A stretch of 64,000 nt of DNA. Origin: Metellina segmentata. Lineage: Eukaryota > Arthropoda > Arachnida > Araneae > Tetragnathidae. Under the pieces are notes generated by a model. The model was not told the origin of the DNA. It searched no databases and saw only the letters and a list, made by a program, of their open reading frames with translations. A program made the translations under genes and the position numbers. Position 1 is the first letter of the stretch; each line of letters opens with the position of its first letter. The stretch is from contig OX375876.1 of NCBI GenBank assembly GCA_947359465.1, positions 61,758,998 through 61,822,997 on the forward strand, read 5' to 3'. Positions 36,291 to 46,434 of the stretch are shown here, in pieces.

Positions 36291-36906
36291 CTCTTGTTTG
36301 TGTTTCTTTGTTTGTATGCTGCACAATATATTTATATGCTAACAGTTCAGAGCCAGCTCTCTGCAACTGAACCTGGTTCGGGACATCAATGATTGAAAAT
36401 GGTTAAAATGGACTTGAAGCAGTAGGTTCTATTTAGCCCTTTAGTAATGCAACAAATCATTGCTGATATATTCTCCCTGACTCCGTGTTTAAAAATACCA
36501 TATTGTTGTCTTTTTTCTGTCTTGTAGAAGCGAAAATTAATCCACTGCTGCCACTAGATGACAATCAAACTGCTTGATCTGGTCAGATATTTTCCTTTAT
36601 ATGTGCCTTATTTATGAATCTTGGGCTCTTGAAAGTCATATTTACTATCAATAGTTTACAGCTTAAAATTTCGATTTTAACCTATAAATATTCATGAATT
36701 TTAATTTTCAACTTGTCATGTAGTTGGTGTCACTGATAAAAAGTATCAACTGCATGCTTTTTTATTACACTTTCTACTGTGTAAAAATAGATTCTAGAGC
36801 AATTATTGCCAATAGTTACAATTCAAACGTACAAACTCGACAACAAAATGTGTATGTACATCAATCTTTGAGTCGTACACAAGTTTCTTAACTGGTTTAG
36901 TTGCAA

Positions 36907-37165
36907 GCAGGTGGCCGAGGTTATCCAGTTGATAGTCATATTACCAACTGAAAGATTTTGAGTTCAAGATTCCATTTAACCATATATAGGGGAATGTTAA
37001 ATATGTTGTGACCTCGTGTTGGCTTGCTTGGTGGAAGTTTGGAAAATGCTAGTGTTGACTGGTTCAAAATTAGGAGGTCTTTGAATCTTTCCCTTAGGGA
37101 TTGGTCCCAGATCTCGTTATCAAAAGACAAATAGTGTTGCTCCAGTGCTATGTAAATTCAATTGC
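36907..37165 (+). repeat. tRNA-derived SINE, near full length
   Basis: tRNA-like head with GTGGCCGAGGTTATCCAGTT and a B-box-like AGTTCAAGATTCC (36961-36973), then the family body GACCTCGTGTTGGC..GGTGGAAGTTTGGA, TGGTTCAAAATTAGGAGGTC, TTTGAATCTTTCCCTTAGGG and the tail GTGTTGCTCCAGTGC. Same family as 45402-45911 but diverged. Confidence 0.7.
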
Positions 37166-37461
37166 TTACCTCAGTGGCATGCATCATTAAATATATTACA
37201 TTATAATTTTTAATAGTGTTATTTCATGTGTTATCAACCATCTCTAATATTATAAACTTGCCACTGCGTGGCTAGCCTGGCGTTGCCCGTGGTGTAAGGT
37301 ATTAATCTGGTGTAAAATTTTCCGCAATTTCAAATCCATTGAAGATATATTCAATTTAAAAATTATTTATTTCAAGAAAATCATATTTGTAGGTATCAAT
37401 CTAAACTGAAATTTTCCGCACATTATCCGTTGAAATTTGTACTCTCTTTAACGGTCTAGGA

Positions 37462-39457
37462 CAGGGGTCGGCAACCTATTAAAGCGGAAGAGCCAAAAGT
37501 TACAATTTACAAAATTTCCCAGTTTTTAAAGAGCCACTATAAGATAGTTACATCAATGGGAGCATTGGCTTTGCATGTCTTTTGAAAGTTTGATTAAATC
37601 TGGCTTATAACTTGTTGTTTTAAGTTTCAAGCACGACTCTAGATTTTTATTTGTTAGTTGACTTCTAACTTTACTTTTTATTATATTCATGCAAGAGAAC
37701 GCTTGCTTGCACGAATATATCGACCCGAAGATCGTCAGAACTCCATATGCCAACTTCTTCACCTCACTGTAGCATTCTGGAAGACTATTCCATGCACCGG
37801 ATAGGAGGGCCTCAACTCGCGTAATTTCTTTTAGACCTGTCCACTTGTGCTGAACTATGTGCATGCATTTCTGGACCTCCAACTCTTGCTCTTGAGTTCT
37901 GTGAACTTGCCACTCCACAAGTCTTTGGTTTTCAAATCTAGCAATTGCATTTGAAGCGATCCAGCATCAATTCCAAATGGCTCAATGTTGATCTCATTTG
38001 TATTTGTGTTGAGAGGATTTACTATGAACGCGAGAGTACTTTTGTTTGTTTTGAATTGCTCGAATCTCAGCGAATCCATCCTTCATGTTTTTAAAGCTAT
38101 GAAGTAATTCGGGTCAATAGTTGCATTGGTCTCACTGCGATATTGCTTCAGATTTTTAAAATGAAGTAATTTACCGCTTTCCATGTCTTCAACAAAAAGA
38201 AGTAATTTTGTTTCGAAACAAACTACTTCTTCAAGCAAGGCGTAGGCTGGGTTGCCCTTTCCTTGCAGTTTTAGATTTAGTTTCATTGTGGTATCTACCA
38301 TGAAGTTGAATTTTTGCAGCCATTTGTCTTCTTTTAGTTCGGGATGGTCAATGCTTTTTTCATTGAAGAATGTTTTTATTTCACTTCAAGCACAAAGCAA
38401 AACATTGCAATACGTTACCTCTGGAAAGCCATCGCAATTTATTGTGCAGAAGTAGGTCAGAAAATTGGCTATCTATTTCTTCAAGGAAATCTTTAAATTG
38501 GCGATGGTAGAGTGCTTTTGCCAAGATGCTGTTAATAATCTCAACTACCAAGTTCATGACCTGAACTATTTCGGCCGGAAATGTTTGGGCACAAAGCGCT
38601 TCTTGATGAATTATGCAGTGAAACATTAGAATTTCGTGGTTCATTTTTTCTCAAGAATTGATGTTACCCCTCTGTGTATTCCTGTCATACTTCTGGCTCC
38701 ATCAGTTTCTATAGAAACGATTTCATTTATATCGATTCCATTGTCTTCCAGGCATTTTTGCACAGCATTTGCTATATCTTATCCACGAGTTTGCCCGGAG
38801 AGCAGTAGCAATCCTAGCAGTTCTTCTTTTGGACCTTGAGACGACATATACCTGACGAAAAGAGTAACTTGTGCCTTGTCTTTTATGTCGGAAGACTCAT
38901 CTTAGCAAGTGATACGGCAGAAGTCAGTTGAATGCCTTCCACTTGCATATGTGTTACATTTGAAGACATTTTAGCAGTTCTATCTTGTACTGTTTTAGCA
39001 GATAATGGCAAATCTTTGATTTTGTTTCATGATTTCTGCTTTGTTTTTAAAATCACGAAACAGTTCTTCAGATGCACGTATAAAACAATCTTTGACGTAC
39101 TCACCATCTGAGATCTCATCATCTAGACGTGTTGTCTAGACTCTAGATGGTGGCTGTTTGGGTGAGACGGAAATGGAATGCAATTGGCTGAAAGATAAAC
39201 ATGGTCACGGAGTCTCATCTCAAAAATAAAACAATAGTTCAACCTTATCTCATTGCGGTCATGTTAAGCGTAGAGATTTGTAATTAACGATTATGAAAAT
39301 AGAAGCTATTGAGAAATTAGGTACTTAAAAATTTATTTTCTTTTTTTTTAAGGGTTTTGATGATAAATTGTTAATTTTTTCGTATGGAACTGGAGAGCCG
39401 CAACTTTACATCAAAAGAGCCACATGCGGCTCGCGAGCCGCAGGTTGCCGACCCCTG
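37462..39457 (-). mobile_element. hAT (Charlie-like) DNA transposon with intact ends
   Basis: The terminal inverted repeats CAGGGGTCGGCAACCT (37462) and AGGTTGCCGACCCCTG (39457) are perfect over 16 bp. The element is flanked by the perfect 8-bp target duplication GTCTAGGA (37454-37461 and 39458-39465). Total length is 1996 bp. It carries a broken transposase on the minus strand. Confidence 0.93.
37553..39060 (-). pseudogene. broken hAT transposase of the GTF2IRD2/ZBED-like type
   Basis: Several minus-strand frames together read as one transposase. In order: a block with DESSDIKDKAQVTLFVRYM (near 38890-38840), SIETDGARSMTGIHRG (near 38720-38680) containing one catalytic Asp of the DDE core, the CIIHQEALCAQ block (near 38600), then LLHNKLRWLSRG (near 38440), and a C-terminal dimerisation region (37918-37553) with AYGVLTIFGSIYSCKQAFS. 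Several frameshifts and stops separate the parts, so it is dead. The type is known from Charlie-like hAT elements and domesticated GTF2IRD2. Confidence 0.85.
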
Positions 39458-39862
39458 GTCTAGGAGAAAGAAAAAAAGAACAAAGTGACTCCAGTTAAGA
39501 TTTATCGTCTGGCTGGAATATCATTCCTCCACGCAAAATCAAAGCGGAAACGAAAAAATAATTTTCTCCTGAGTTCCCTGCAATGAAAAAAATTGACTTG
39601 GTTCCAAAGACTGACGGCAAGGTCACGTGGATAGAAAATTCAAGATTCGGGTGTTTCTTCTTTTCTATGGAAGAAACGCGTTTGAAGAATCAGGTAGAGA
39701 ATAAAACTATTAAATTCATTTAAAAATCTTCTAGATTGAATTTTACAATTCACCACGACCCAATAATTTGGATTACCTGTGTGCCCAATCGCATTGCTGT
39801 AAGTGCCATATAATCGTCAGGATTTTGCGGCAAGAAACAAAAACTTCCTTTTATAATATTAG

Positions 39863-40036
39863 AAAAGGAAGTGTTTGTCTGCACGCAAAGTCCTGACAAA
39901 TCTATGGCACTTACAGTAATGGGATTACACAGAGGTAATCCAAATTTTTTACAATTTTAGGGTCATGGCAAATTTTAAAATTCAATGTAGAATATTTAAA
40001 AATAAAATTTAATTATTGAATGCTATAGCATAGATC
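39863..40036 (+). mobile_element. 5' fragment of a Helitron-like repeat, head-to-head with its neighbour
   Basis: AAAAGGAAGTGTTTGTCTGC, then CTGACAAATCTATGGCACTT and ATTACACAGAGGTAATCC are the reverse complement of the right end of the element at 37257-39862, so the two copies meet head to head at 39862/39863. It is truncated at its 3' side by the foldback element. Confidence 0.6.
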
Positions 40037-40052
40037 ACAGATTCTAGGGCCT

Positions 40053-40670
40053 GGTGCACACATCCGGTTTTTCAACTTGCGGCTCCGAAGCCCAACTGCA
40101 CACAACCGTGCAATGACGCACGAACTCATTTCACGACATTTGCGATAAATATTCTATCGAAGAAAACGTGTTTATTTCGCTTACTTAGTGTAAAAGAATT
40201 TTATTTTGAAACACACGAAATAGACGTTACTGGATACAACCATTTATTATTTATATTCCATTTTGAATGAAAACAAGGTACTTGAGAATGAAGGAACCGT
40301 GGGGAACTACATTAGATCCAATGGAGTAGTGCACACATGCCTCCGGTGCCGCTGCAACGACGCACGTCCAACTTGCGTGCAAATTTTTTTTACCGCAATT
40401 CCCCGCGGCGCCGCAGCTTTCCTCCCACGTTTCTCCAGTCTGAAGTACCTTGTTTTCATAAATAAGTGGAATCTAAATAATTGATACATCAAGTAAAGTC
40501 TATTTCGTTTCAAAATATACTTCTTTTTCACTAAGTAAGCGAAATAAACACGATTTCTTCCATAGAATATTTCTCGCAAATGGCGCGAAATGAGTTCGTG
40601 CGTCATTTCACGGTTATGTGTGCATAGTTGGGCTTCTGTGCCGCACGATGAAAAACCGGATGTGTGCACC
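40053..40670. mobile_element. foldback MITE with long inverted arms
   Basis: The left arm (40053-40235) starts GGTGCACACATCCGGTTTTT; the right arm (40495-40670) ends AAAAACCGGATGTGTGCACC. The arms pair over about 175 bp with mismatches, including ATTTGCGATAAATATTCTAT against ATAGAATATTTCTCGCAAAT. The centre is G+C-rich (GCGGCGCCGCAGC). The 131-codon ORF on the minus strand is only arm sequence. No target duplication was recognised. Confidence 0.75.
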
Positions 40671-41030
40671 GTGAAATGACGCACTAACTGTTTTCGCGCC
40701 ATTTGCGATAAATATTCTATCGATGGTAATTTTTAGTTAACGTCGTACTAGAGCAACACAACGGGCTATTGACGACGGTCCGGGATCAGTCCCTTAAGGG
40801 AAAGATCCGAAAATATTCTATCGAAGAAAACGTAATTATTTTGCTTACTTGGTGTAAAACAAAGTATATTTTGAAACACAAAATAGCCGTTACTGTGGAT
40901 ATAACCATTTATTAATTATTATTTGCAATCAATTTATTTATGAAAACAAGGCACTTCAGACCGCAGACTTTGGTGCAGCTGTACAAATTGCACGCAAGTT
41001 GGACGGGCGGGGCCGGAGGCATGTATGTAG
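40671..41030. mobile_element. second, incomplete copy of the foldback MITE
   Basis: It begins directly after the first copy with GTGAAATGACGCACTAACTG and follows the left arm to about 40900, then jumps to the central part in inverted order (CACGCAAGTTGGACGGGCGG, GGCCGGAGGCATGTATG). It is interrupted by a SINE piece at 40724-40811. Confidence 0.6.
40724..40811 (-). repeat. truncated SINE inserted in the foldback MITE, with target duplication
   Basis: TGGTAATTTTTAGTTAACGT, then GTACTAGAGCAACACAACGG and GACGACGGTCCGGGATCAGT is the SINE tail in minus orientation. It is flanked by the 13-bp direct repeat AATATTCTATCGA (40711-40723 and 40812-40824), which also restores the uninterrupted MITE sequence when removed once. 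Typical L1-like mobilisation product. Confidence 0.85.
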
Positions 41031-41110
41031 AAGGTAGGTATTTTAATTAACGTCGCACTGAAGCAAAACAATGGGCTATTGGTGACTGTCCTTCATCAAT
41101 CACGAAGGCA
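41031..41110 (-). repeat. diverged SINE tail
   Basis: GGTAGGTATTTTAATTAACG, then TCGCACTGAAGCAAAACAAT and GGGCTATTGGTGACTGTCC: the same tail as 40724-40811 and 45594-45911, with more changes. The flanks are unclear. Confidence 0.5.
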
Positions 41111-42134
41111 AAGATCATAAGTTCCATGGTTGAAAGATTCCAACTACGGGAGGGTCCAATATCAGGCTCTCCACATTTATCCAGAAAAATCAAGAAATTT
41201 TAAATGGATAGTAAGTTTTATGAACTGTTTAATTCAAGTCAATACACCTCAAGTAGAGCATAACATATCAATATAATTTTATTTCAGATGAATTTATATA
41301 GAATTTTTTTTCAATGACTTGTTTTTTTTTTTTGGTATTGTTTTTGTCGGCGCGGGCAAATAATTTTTCCCTCATTAAACAATATCTGTAGATCAGTTGT
41401 AAATTTCAAATACATTAATCAACTTAAGTCAGGGTTTAAAATTGATTTTTCTAACTACAGTCGAGTCTCCATGCAACGAAAGATTGAGAGTATCGAAAAA
41501 TTCACTTATGTAACAGAATTTCTCAATGAAATTTTTATATATAGAGAGTGTTGATAAGAATATTTCATAATTTTAATTAAGCAATGAACTTTTATGAAAA
41601 TTATACCTTTGCCCTTTTTATTAAATATGCGTACAAATAGTTTTGGAATCCGAAAGGAGTGATATCTTCCTATTTAAAATTTGATTACGGTGAAAATTGA
41701 GTAATAAGATAGGAGTGGAATTTCGAAAAAGCCGAATGGGGAAGCAGTCTTGGCTAGTACTGATAATACTTTCTTTTTAATAGGATTGTTACTAAGGCTG
41801 CCAAAGTTGCAATTCCTAGAAGCACCGTAAAAACTTCATCCCTAACTTTCTCACAATTCTGATGTCCGTATTCCATTCATTCAACAAAGAAATATACTTT
41901 CTCCATCTTCTAAAATTGTTCTCAATAAGGTGAATGCAGATCAATAAAATTTACTCAACTAATCGAGAGAGGAATAGGTTGACTCTTGTGTAAAAACCTA
42001 GACTCGAGAACCCTTATCCAAACTACAGGACACGGGTGAAAGAAAAACGGAATAGCAACCAGAGTTCCGAGTTCGAATCCAACAAACACTGTTGTGTAAA
42101 AAGTAGGCTGGTACACCAGGGCTCCTAACAGGTT
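41111..42134. other. repeat-rich stretch without a gene
   Basis: Contains the 44-nt unit 41601-41644 (repeated exactly at 42363) and a B-box-like GAGTTCGAATCC near 42070 that may be a decayed SINE head. No coding region recognised. Confidence 0.4.
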
Positions 42135-42646
42135 TCAAGGTCTAAAAAAGGGACAAAATTGACTAATTGAACCAAAAAGGTGACAAATCGAACTTTAAGA
42201 TAGAAAATAAAAAAATCCTCCCCAGCCACCTATATCTTTTCTTTTTCTTTCTTTGGAAAGATATTTTCATTTTCTTTTAAAAAGTACATCATTTTAAAAT
42301 ATTAACATAAAAATAAAAAATCGTAATTAGGATTTTTAAACTCATTCATTTTTGGTCAGGTCTTATACCTTTGCCCTTTTTATTAAATATGCGTACAAAT
42401 AGTTTTCATCAGTCATCAAGGTCTAAAAAAGGGACAAAATTGACTAATTGAACCAAAAAGGTGACAAATCGAGCTTTCGAGTATAAAGATAGAAAATAAA
42501 AAAATCCTCCCCAGCCACCTATATCTTTTCTTTTTCTTTCTTTGGAAAGATATTTTCATTTTCTTCATTTAAAAAGTACATCATTTTAAAATATTAACAT
42601 AAAAATAAAAAATCGTAATTAGGATTTTTAAACTCATTCATTTTTG
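42135..42646. repeat. tandem duplication, two copies of about 225 bp
   Basis: Copy 1 is 42135-42354 and copy 2 is 42416-42646, nearly identical (both start TCAAGGTCTAAAAAAGGGAC and end AAACTCATTCATTTTTG). Copy 2 has an extra 11 or so bases after GACAAATCGA. The 61-bp spacer contains an exact 44-nt copy of 41601-41644, so the duplicated block was originally longer and later lost an internal part. Confidence 0.9.
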
Positions 42647-42659
42647 ACACAGCTTGAAG

Positions 42660-44290
42660 AATGTCTTCCTTTTCTTTAAAAGATTATGTTTCATTGTTTT
42701 TGTTAAAAAAAGTCTGAAATTAATTTTGTCTTTTTCTTCTCAATAGAAGAAAGTGCATTTTTTAAAGTCTGTCTTTGCTGACCAGCATCATCTGAGAATT
42801 TTGCCGCTCCTTCAATCATTGCCTGAGCAAGTGCTGCTTCTTTAAAATCTTTTTTATTGCCTTCTTGAGCCTATCATTGGCTTCCTTTAATAATTTTGAA
42901 GCACTGTCCAATGCCTCATTCTCATGAATAATTTTAAGTCAGCTACTAAAATTTTTTTTTTCTGCTTCCAGTCTATCTTTTTCTTTTCTGTCCTACTCTA
43001 ATTTTTCTTGTGCCTTATGTTTTATATCTTCTAAATAGGCATTGTAGGTTTTATATGCAACCCTTCCCATAACCATTAGCTTTTATGTGATCGGCACCAA
43101 ATGAGGTAGATTGTCAAAATTTGCCAAGCTACTTCTAACCCTCATCAATGCATTAAGCTTGCGTTCTGACATTGATGCTCTGTCTCGTATCAAAGCTCTT
43201 CCTGAGGCTGAAAAGCCACATTCAATGTCAGCACTACCATGAGAAAGTGACAGACCAGCCTTCACTAGCTTTGACACAACTGGGTACTAAGGAACCACAC
43301 CACTAATGTCTCGCAGTCTGAAGAACTGGTTCCAGTAAACATCAATAGGCTTCATTCTAGATCCTTTTTCCTCAAATTCTCTTTGGAGTAATTTCTACTC
43401 AACCAGTAGTATGTCTGTCGGGGCATCCCATAGAATTACTCTTGCAACTTCTAATACTTGTCGAACACTCGCCACTGATTCTATCAAGAGGACCTAGACA
43501 GGATAAACCTTTAAGAGATGAACGGAAGGAGGACTTCTTCAAAAGATATTTAACACTAGCAATGTAATGCTTCTGAACCCTTAGAAAAAGTAAATTCCTT
43601 TCCATCTCTTTCACATTTTGTAGCGCTCTAGAAATTCGATCTCCAATCACAATATCATCCAGAGGCAACAGTTTCTGAGGACATATGTCTTCCAATTTAT
43701 CCATTTTCAAATCTCGAATAAATTCCTCTTTGTAGATCCTACCCAAAATTGTTCTTGTCAACAATTCAAGTTGAAAATGAAGGTTATGTATTAGAGGTTC
43801 CTTTTTCTGAAGAAATTCGGTCACACGATTAAATATACTTGCACTTGATACGACAAATATCACCTCAGCCTTCATAGTTTCTCTTCTAAGTAAATGAACA
43901 ATTTTTTTGTAGCCTGGTATTTGTATCATGTTTGGCTTCTTTATTGGAATTTTGTCAAGGAAATACTTTCGCCATGCAATCCACTGTTCAAGCAACCTTT
44001 CAGCAGCTGGCTTTAGGCTTAGCCACCTGATTGAACAATGCTTGATGAAATGGTGAGTGGGAAGTTTCAAGTCTTCTTGAATTTGTTTATATTTTGACCA
44101 ACGCTTAGGCCACTGATTAGAAAATCTGTGAATAGTAAAAACTAGTTCAGACACATCTTCCCCAAACTCTTTTAGACCTTTAAGAAAAGCATTATGTATT
44201 GTGTGAATATTACTTGTCCTAATGTTAATTAGTTCTTTTTTCGGGTAGAAAGTAATGAGTCATTAATCTTTTTAAAAACTGACCTTCACT
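42660..44290 (-). pseudogene. broken hAT-type transposase, different family from 37462
   Basis: Largest open piece is 44154-43399 (251 codons): it has TIHRFSNQWPKRWSKY, HCSIRWLSLKPAAERLLEQW and WRKYFLDKIP, and upstream in the same frame NIHTIHNAFLKGLKEFGEDV. A second piece (43277-43083) carries the hAT dimerisation signature: LSHGSADIECGFSASGRALI, then RDRASMSERKLNALM. Beyond it (43060-42690) a broken coiled-coil-like tail reads AYKTYNAYLEDIKHKAQEKL and ALDSASKLLKEANDRLKKAI. Frameshifts and stops separate the parts, and the N-terminal zinc finger and DDE part were not found. Terminal repeats were not established. Confidence 0.75.
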
Positions 44291-45401
44291 TAAAAAAACC
44301 TCAAGAATTTTTAATAATCAACTTCGATGATAACAGATAATGATTTTCTATACGTTCATCGCTCCTGCAAAATTTAACCCTCTGGATACAGAGACGGCCG
44401 AAATTTTTGCGTTCTCTGGTTACGGAGGGGTTTGGAATCTTTCAGATCTCAAACTTCTGAAGAAACAGCTGAAGTCGATTAAGATTTCCATGTCCTCATT
44501 TCTGTGCCACAAAAAGCGTGAAGAGCCTCCGTTCCGTAGACAGGAATGTCGGGGAGCTTCGAGCGCTTGGAATGTGTGAGAGGTTGATGATCTATCCCCT
44601 TAAAAACTTCGCCGAAGACACCTTCGAGTGTAAATTATCATGCATATTGAAGATTCCACCGTCCTTTCAGAGTTTACCCCGACGTATCTTTACCTTCTAG
44701 ACGTAATCAGACCCACAATAGAAACTGCAACATGTGATGGCAAAGGTACTAAACGCATATCTCCTCCTGGGTTAACGTTGAGTTAATATCAACTTGATCC
44801 GTCCGGTCTTTTGACCTCTTCATTCTCGTCTTATTCCAGAATCCGAAAATAAAATGTCTTTTGAGACCGTCCGTGAGATCTGTGTATGGAGGATGTTATC
44901 CCCCCCCCCCCCTTTTAAGTGACCACTGGCATCGATCACAATTTACGAGCTGTCAGTGTCTGACCTCCTAGAGGATTCCTCCTTTCGTTCGACCGGTGAT
45001 ATCTATCTTGCGCCAAATGATACGCCACACAATAATATGAAATGAAAATGTTAGTCGTAAATGCCACTCAAGGTTCTATCACTCAAGTTAGGTAAGAGGG
45101 GTCGGACATGCAGATGGCCCTGCTTCCCTAAAACTTCGCCGCTTCGTTTTACTGATAGCCTTTTACCGTGGGAAAATTTCCAGAACTTGCTGCTAACACA
45201 CCGCGGGCAACGTGAAGTATCCTTTTATAATTGAAACGGTACGTTTTTGAATCCATTCTTGCAGTGGAACGTAGCGCGCATTTCGAAATTGAATTTTTTT
45301 AATTGCGCACCAAAAATCTTTATTCTCCAAATACAATTCAAGAACATAAAACCCCTGAAAAGGTGATAAAATGTCAAAAAGGTGAGGCCATGGCCTCTAA
45401 T
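44291..45401. other. unassigned, relatively G+C-rich stretch
   Basis: Short overlapping ORFs (44340-44700), no recognisable domain; a run of 12 C at 44900-44911. Perhaps the outer part of the hAT element to the left, but no terminal repeats support this. Confidence 0.35.
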
Positions 45402-45593
45402 GTCCTCACGTTGGCGTGGTTACGACGTTTGGAGAGTGGGGTGTCAGCTTAGGTGTTGCCTTGTCATCTGACCGTGGTTCAAAATTATGTCATGTCCTCG
45501 AATCTTTTCCTTGGGGGATTTGATCCCGGACCGTCGTCAATAGCCCGGTTCTGTTGCTCCATTACAACGTTAATTAAAACACCTGCCTACACC
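45402..45593 (+). repeat. SINE body and tail, plus strand, left arm of an inverted pair
   Basis: It runs GTCCTCACGTTGGCGTGG, GTTTGGAGAGTGGGGTGTCA, CATCTGACCGTGGTTCAAAA, GATCCCGGACCGTCGTCAAT and ends near ACGTTAATTAAAACACC. It is the reverse complement of 45594-45775 with modest divergence. The tRNA-like head is absent. Confidence 0.8.
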
Positions 45594-45911
45594 AAGGTAA
45601 TTTTTGTTAACGTACTAGAGCAACACAACGGTCTATTGACGACGGTCCGGGATCAGTTCCATAAGGGAAAGATTCGAGGACAACACCTCGTAATTTTGAA
45701 CCACGGTCAGATGACGAGGCAACACCCGAGCTGGCACCCCACTCTCCAAACTTCCACACCAACCCAACATGAGGACTTTCGGGCCACGACCGATTTAAGG
45801 TGCACCAGCCGCCTCTACACCATACGTTTACAAACATCCATGCCCGGATTCGAACCAGGAACCTTCCGATCTAGAGGCTCTAACACCTTAACCACTATAC
45901 CGGTTGGTCGG
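45594..45911 (-). repeat. full-length tRNA-derived SINE
   Basis: Minus strand: tRNA-like head with A box TAGTGGTTAAGG (45897-45886) and B box GGTTCGAATCC (45856-45846), then a body of about 180 bp through GAAGTTTGGAGAGTGGGGTG, ACCGTGGTTCAAAATTACGA and TCCCGGACCGTCGTCAATAG, ending GTTAACAAAAATTACC. It is about 318 bp and the best copy in the window. The 160-codon plus-strand ORF over it is an artefact. Confidence 0.85.
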
Positions 45912-46434
45912 CGCACCAAACTGGAGACTAAATAATATGGATACTAATGACATGGGAAGTAGGATTCAGTGAAAACAAAATTAGTTCCAAAAATTGCCGA
46001 AGTATTTATGGCGCTGTTCAAACTTATGTTCTAAACTCACGAAGAGCTGCCGATGCATTGCACTTAAGACAATTCACTTCAGCCGGGAATGTTTTCGGAG
46101 CTGCCTACATGTTTTTATAGCCCAAATTACTGGTGCTGTTGTCACATAAAAGCATAAATTTGCATTTTGAGTCGAGTAGTTAAAGTTAACGGATCCCTTG
46201 GCCCCAGAAGGGCCTTCAACTCCAGTATTGATAGGCGAGCAGCATGACAAATGGTGCTTTATGGTTCGGGAAAATTTGCATTTTGCTTCAATACCCGTGT
46301 TTTATGCAAATTATCGGTTGAGTAAGCTAAAACAGTGGAATAAATCACTCGGCGATTTTTTGAACTAATTTTTTCTTCTTCACGGAATCCTACTTTCCAT
46401 GTCATCATTAGTCTCCATACAGAGTTTGGTGCCA
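45912..46434. mobile_element. inverted-repeat (foldback/MITE-like) element, 523 bp
   Basis: The left arm 45913-46017 (GCACCAAACTGGAGACTAAA, GACATGGGAAGTAGGATTCA, AAAATTAGTTCCAAAAATTG) pairs with the right arm 46328-46433 (minus strand: GCACCAAACTCTGTATGGAG, GACATGGAAAGTAGGATTCC, AAAATTAGTTCAAAAAATCG). The central 310 bp is unique and non-coding. The left edge abuts the SINE head exactly. No target duplication was recognised. Confidence 0.75.

Larger units (their letters stand above)
37257..39862 (-). mobile_element. non-autonomous Helitron-like element, split by a hAT insertion
   Basis: Left part 37257-37461, right part 39466-39862. Read on the minus strand it starts TCTAATATTATAAAAGGAAG (39862) and ends with the hairpin GCCACGCAGTGGC followed by AAG|T near 37257, a diverged form of the Helitron hairpin plus CTRR|T end. 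The body matches the repeats at 1-478, 26190-26372 and 63915-64000. Without the hAT insert it would be about 600 bp. The superfamily call rests on the termini. Confidence 0.6.

Noticed and set aside
40307..40702. 131-codon minus-strand ORF
   Set aside because: Entirely foldback MITE arm sequence.
41760..41860. pogo/Tigger helix-turn-helix remnant (words like AAKVAIPRSTVKT)
   Set aside because: Too short and isolated; no supporting downstream transposase.
44340..44700. overlapping 60-79 codon ORFs
   Set aside because: No domain, no splice frame, next to a broken hAT; no basis for a gene.
45846..45911. tRNA gene
   Set aside because: A and B boxes are present but no cloverleaf stems are preserved and the sequence continues into a SINE body found elsewhere in the window.
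45453..45935. 160-codon plus-strand ORF
   Set aside because: Lies across two opposed SINEs; contains the SINE B box in reverse.
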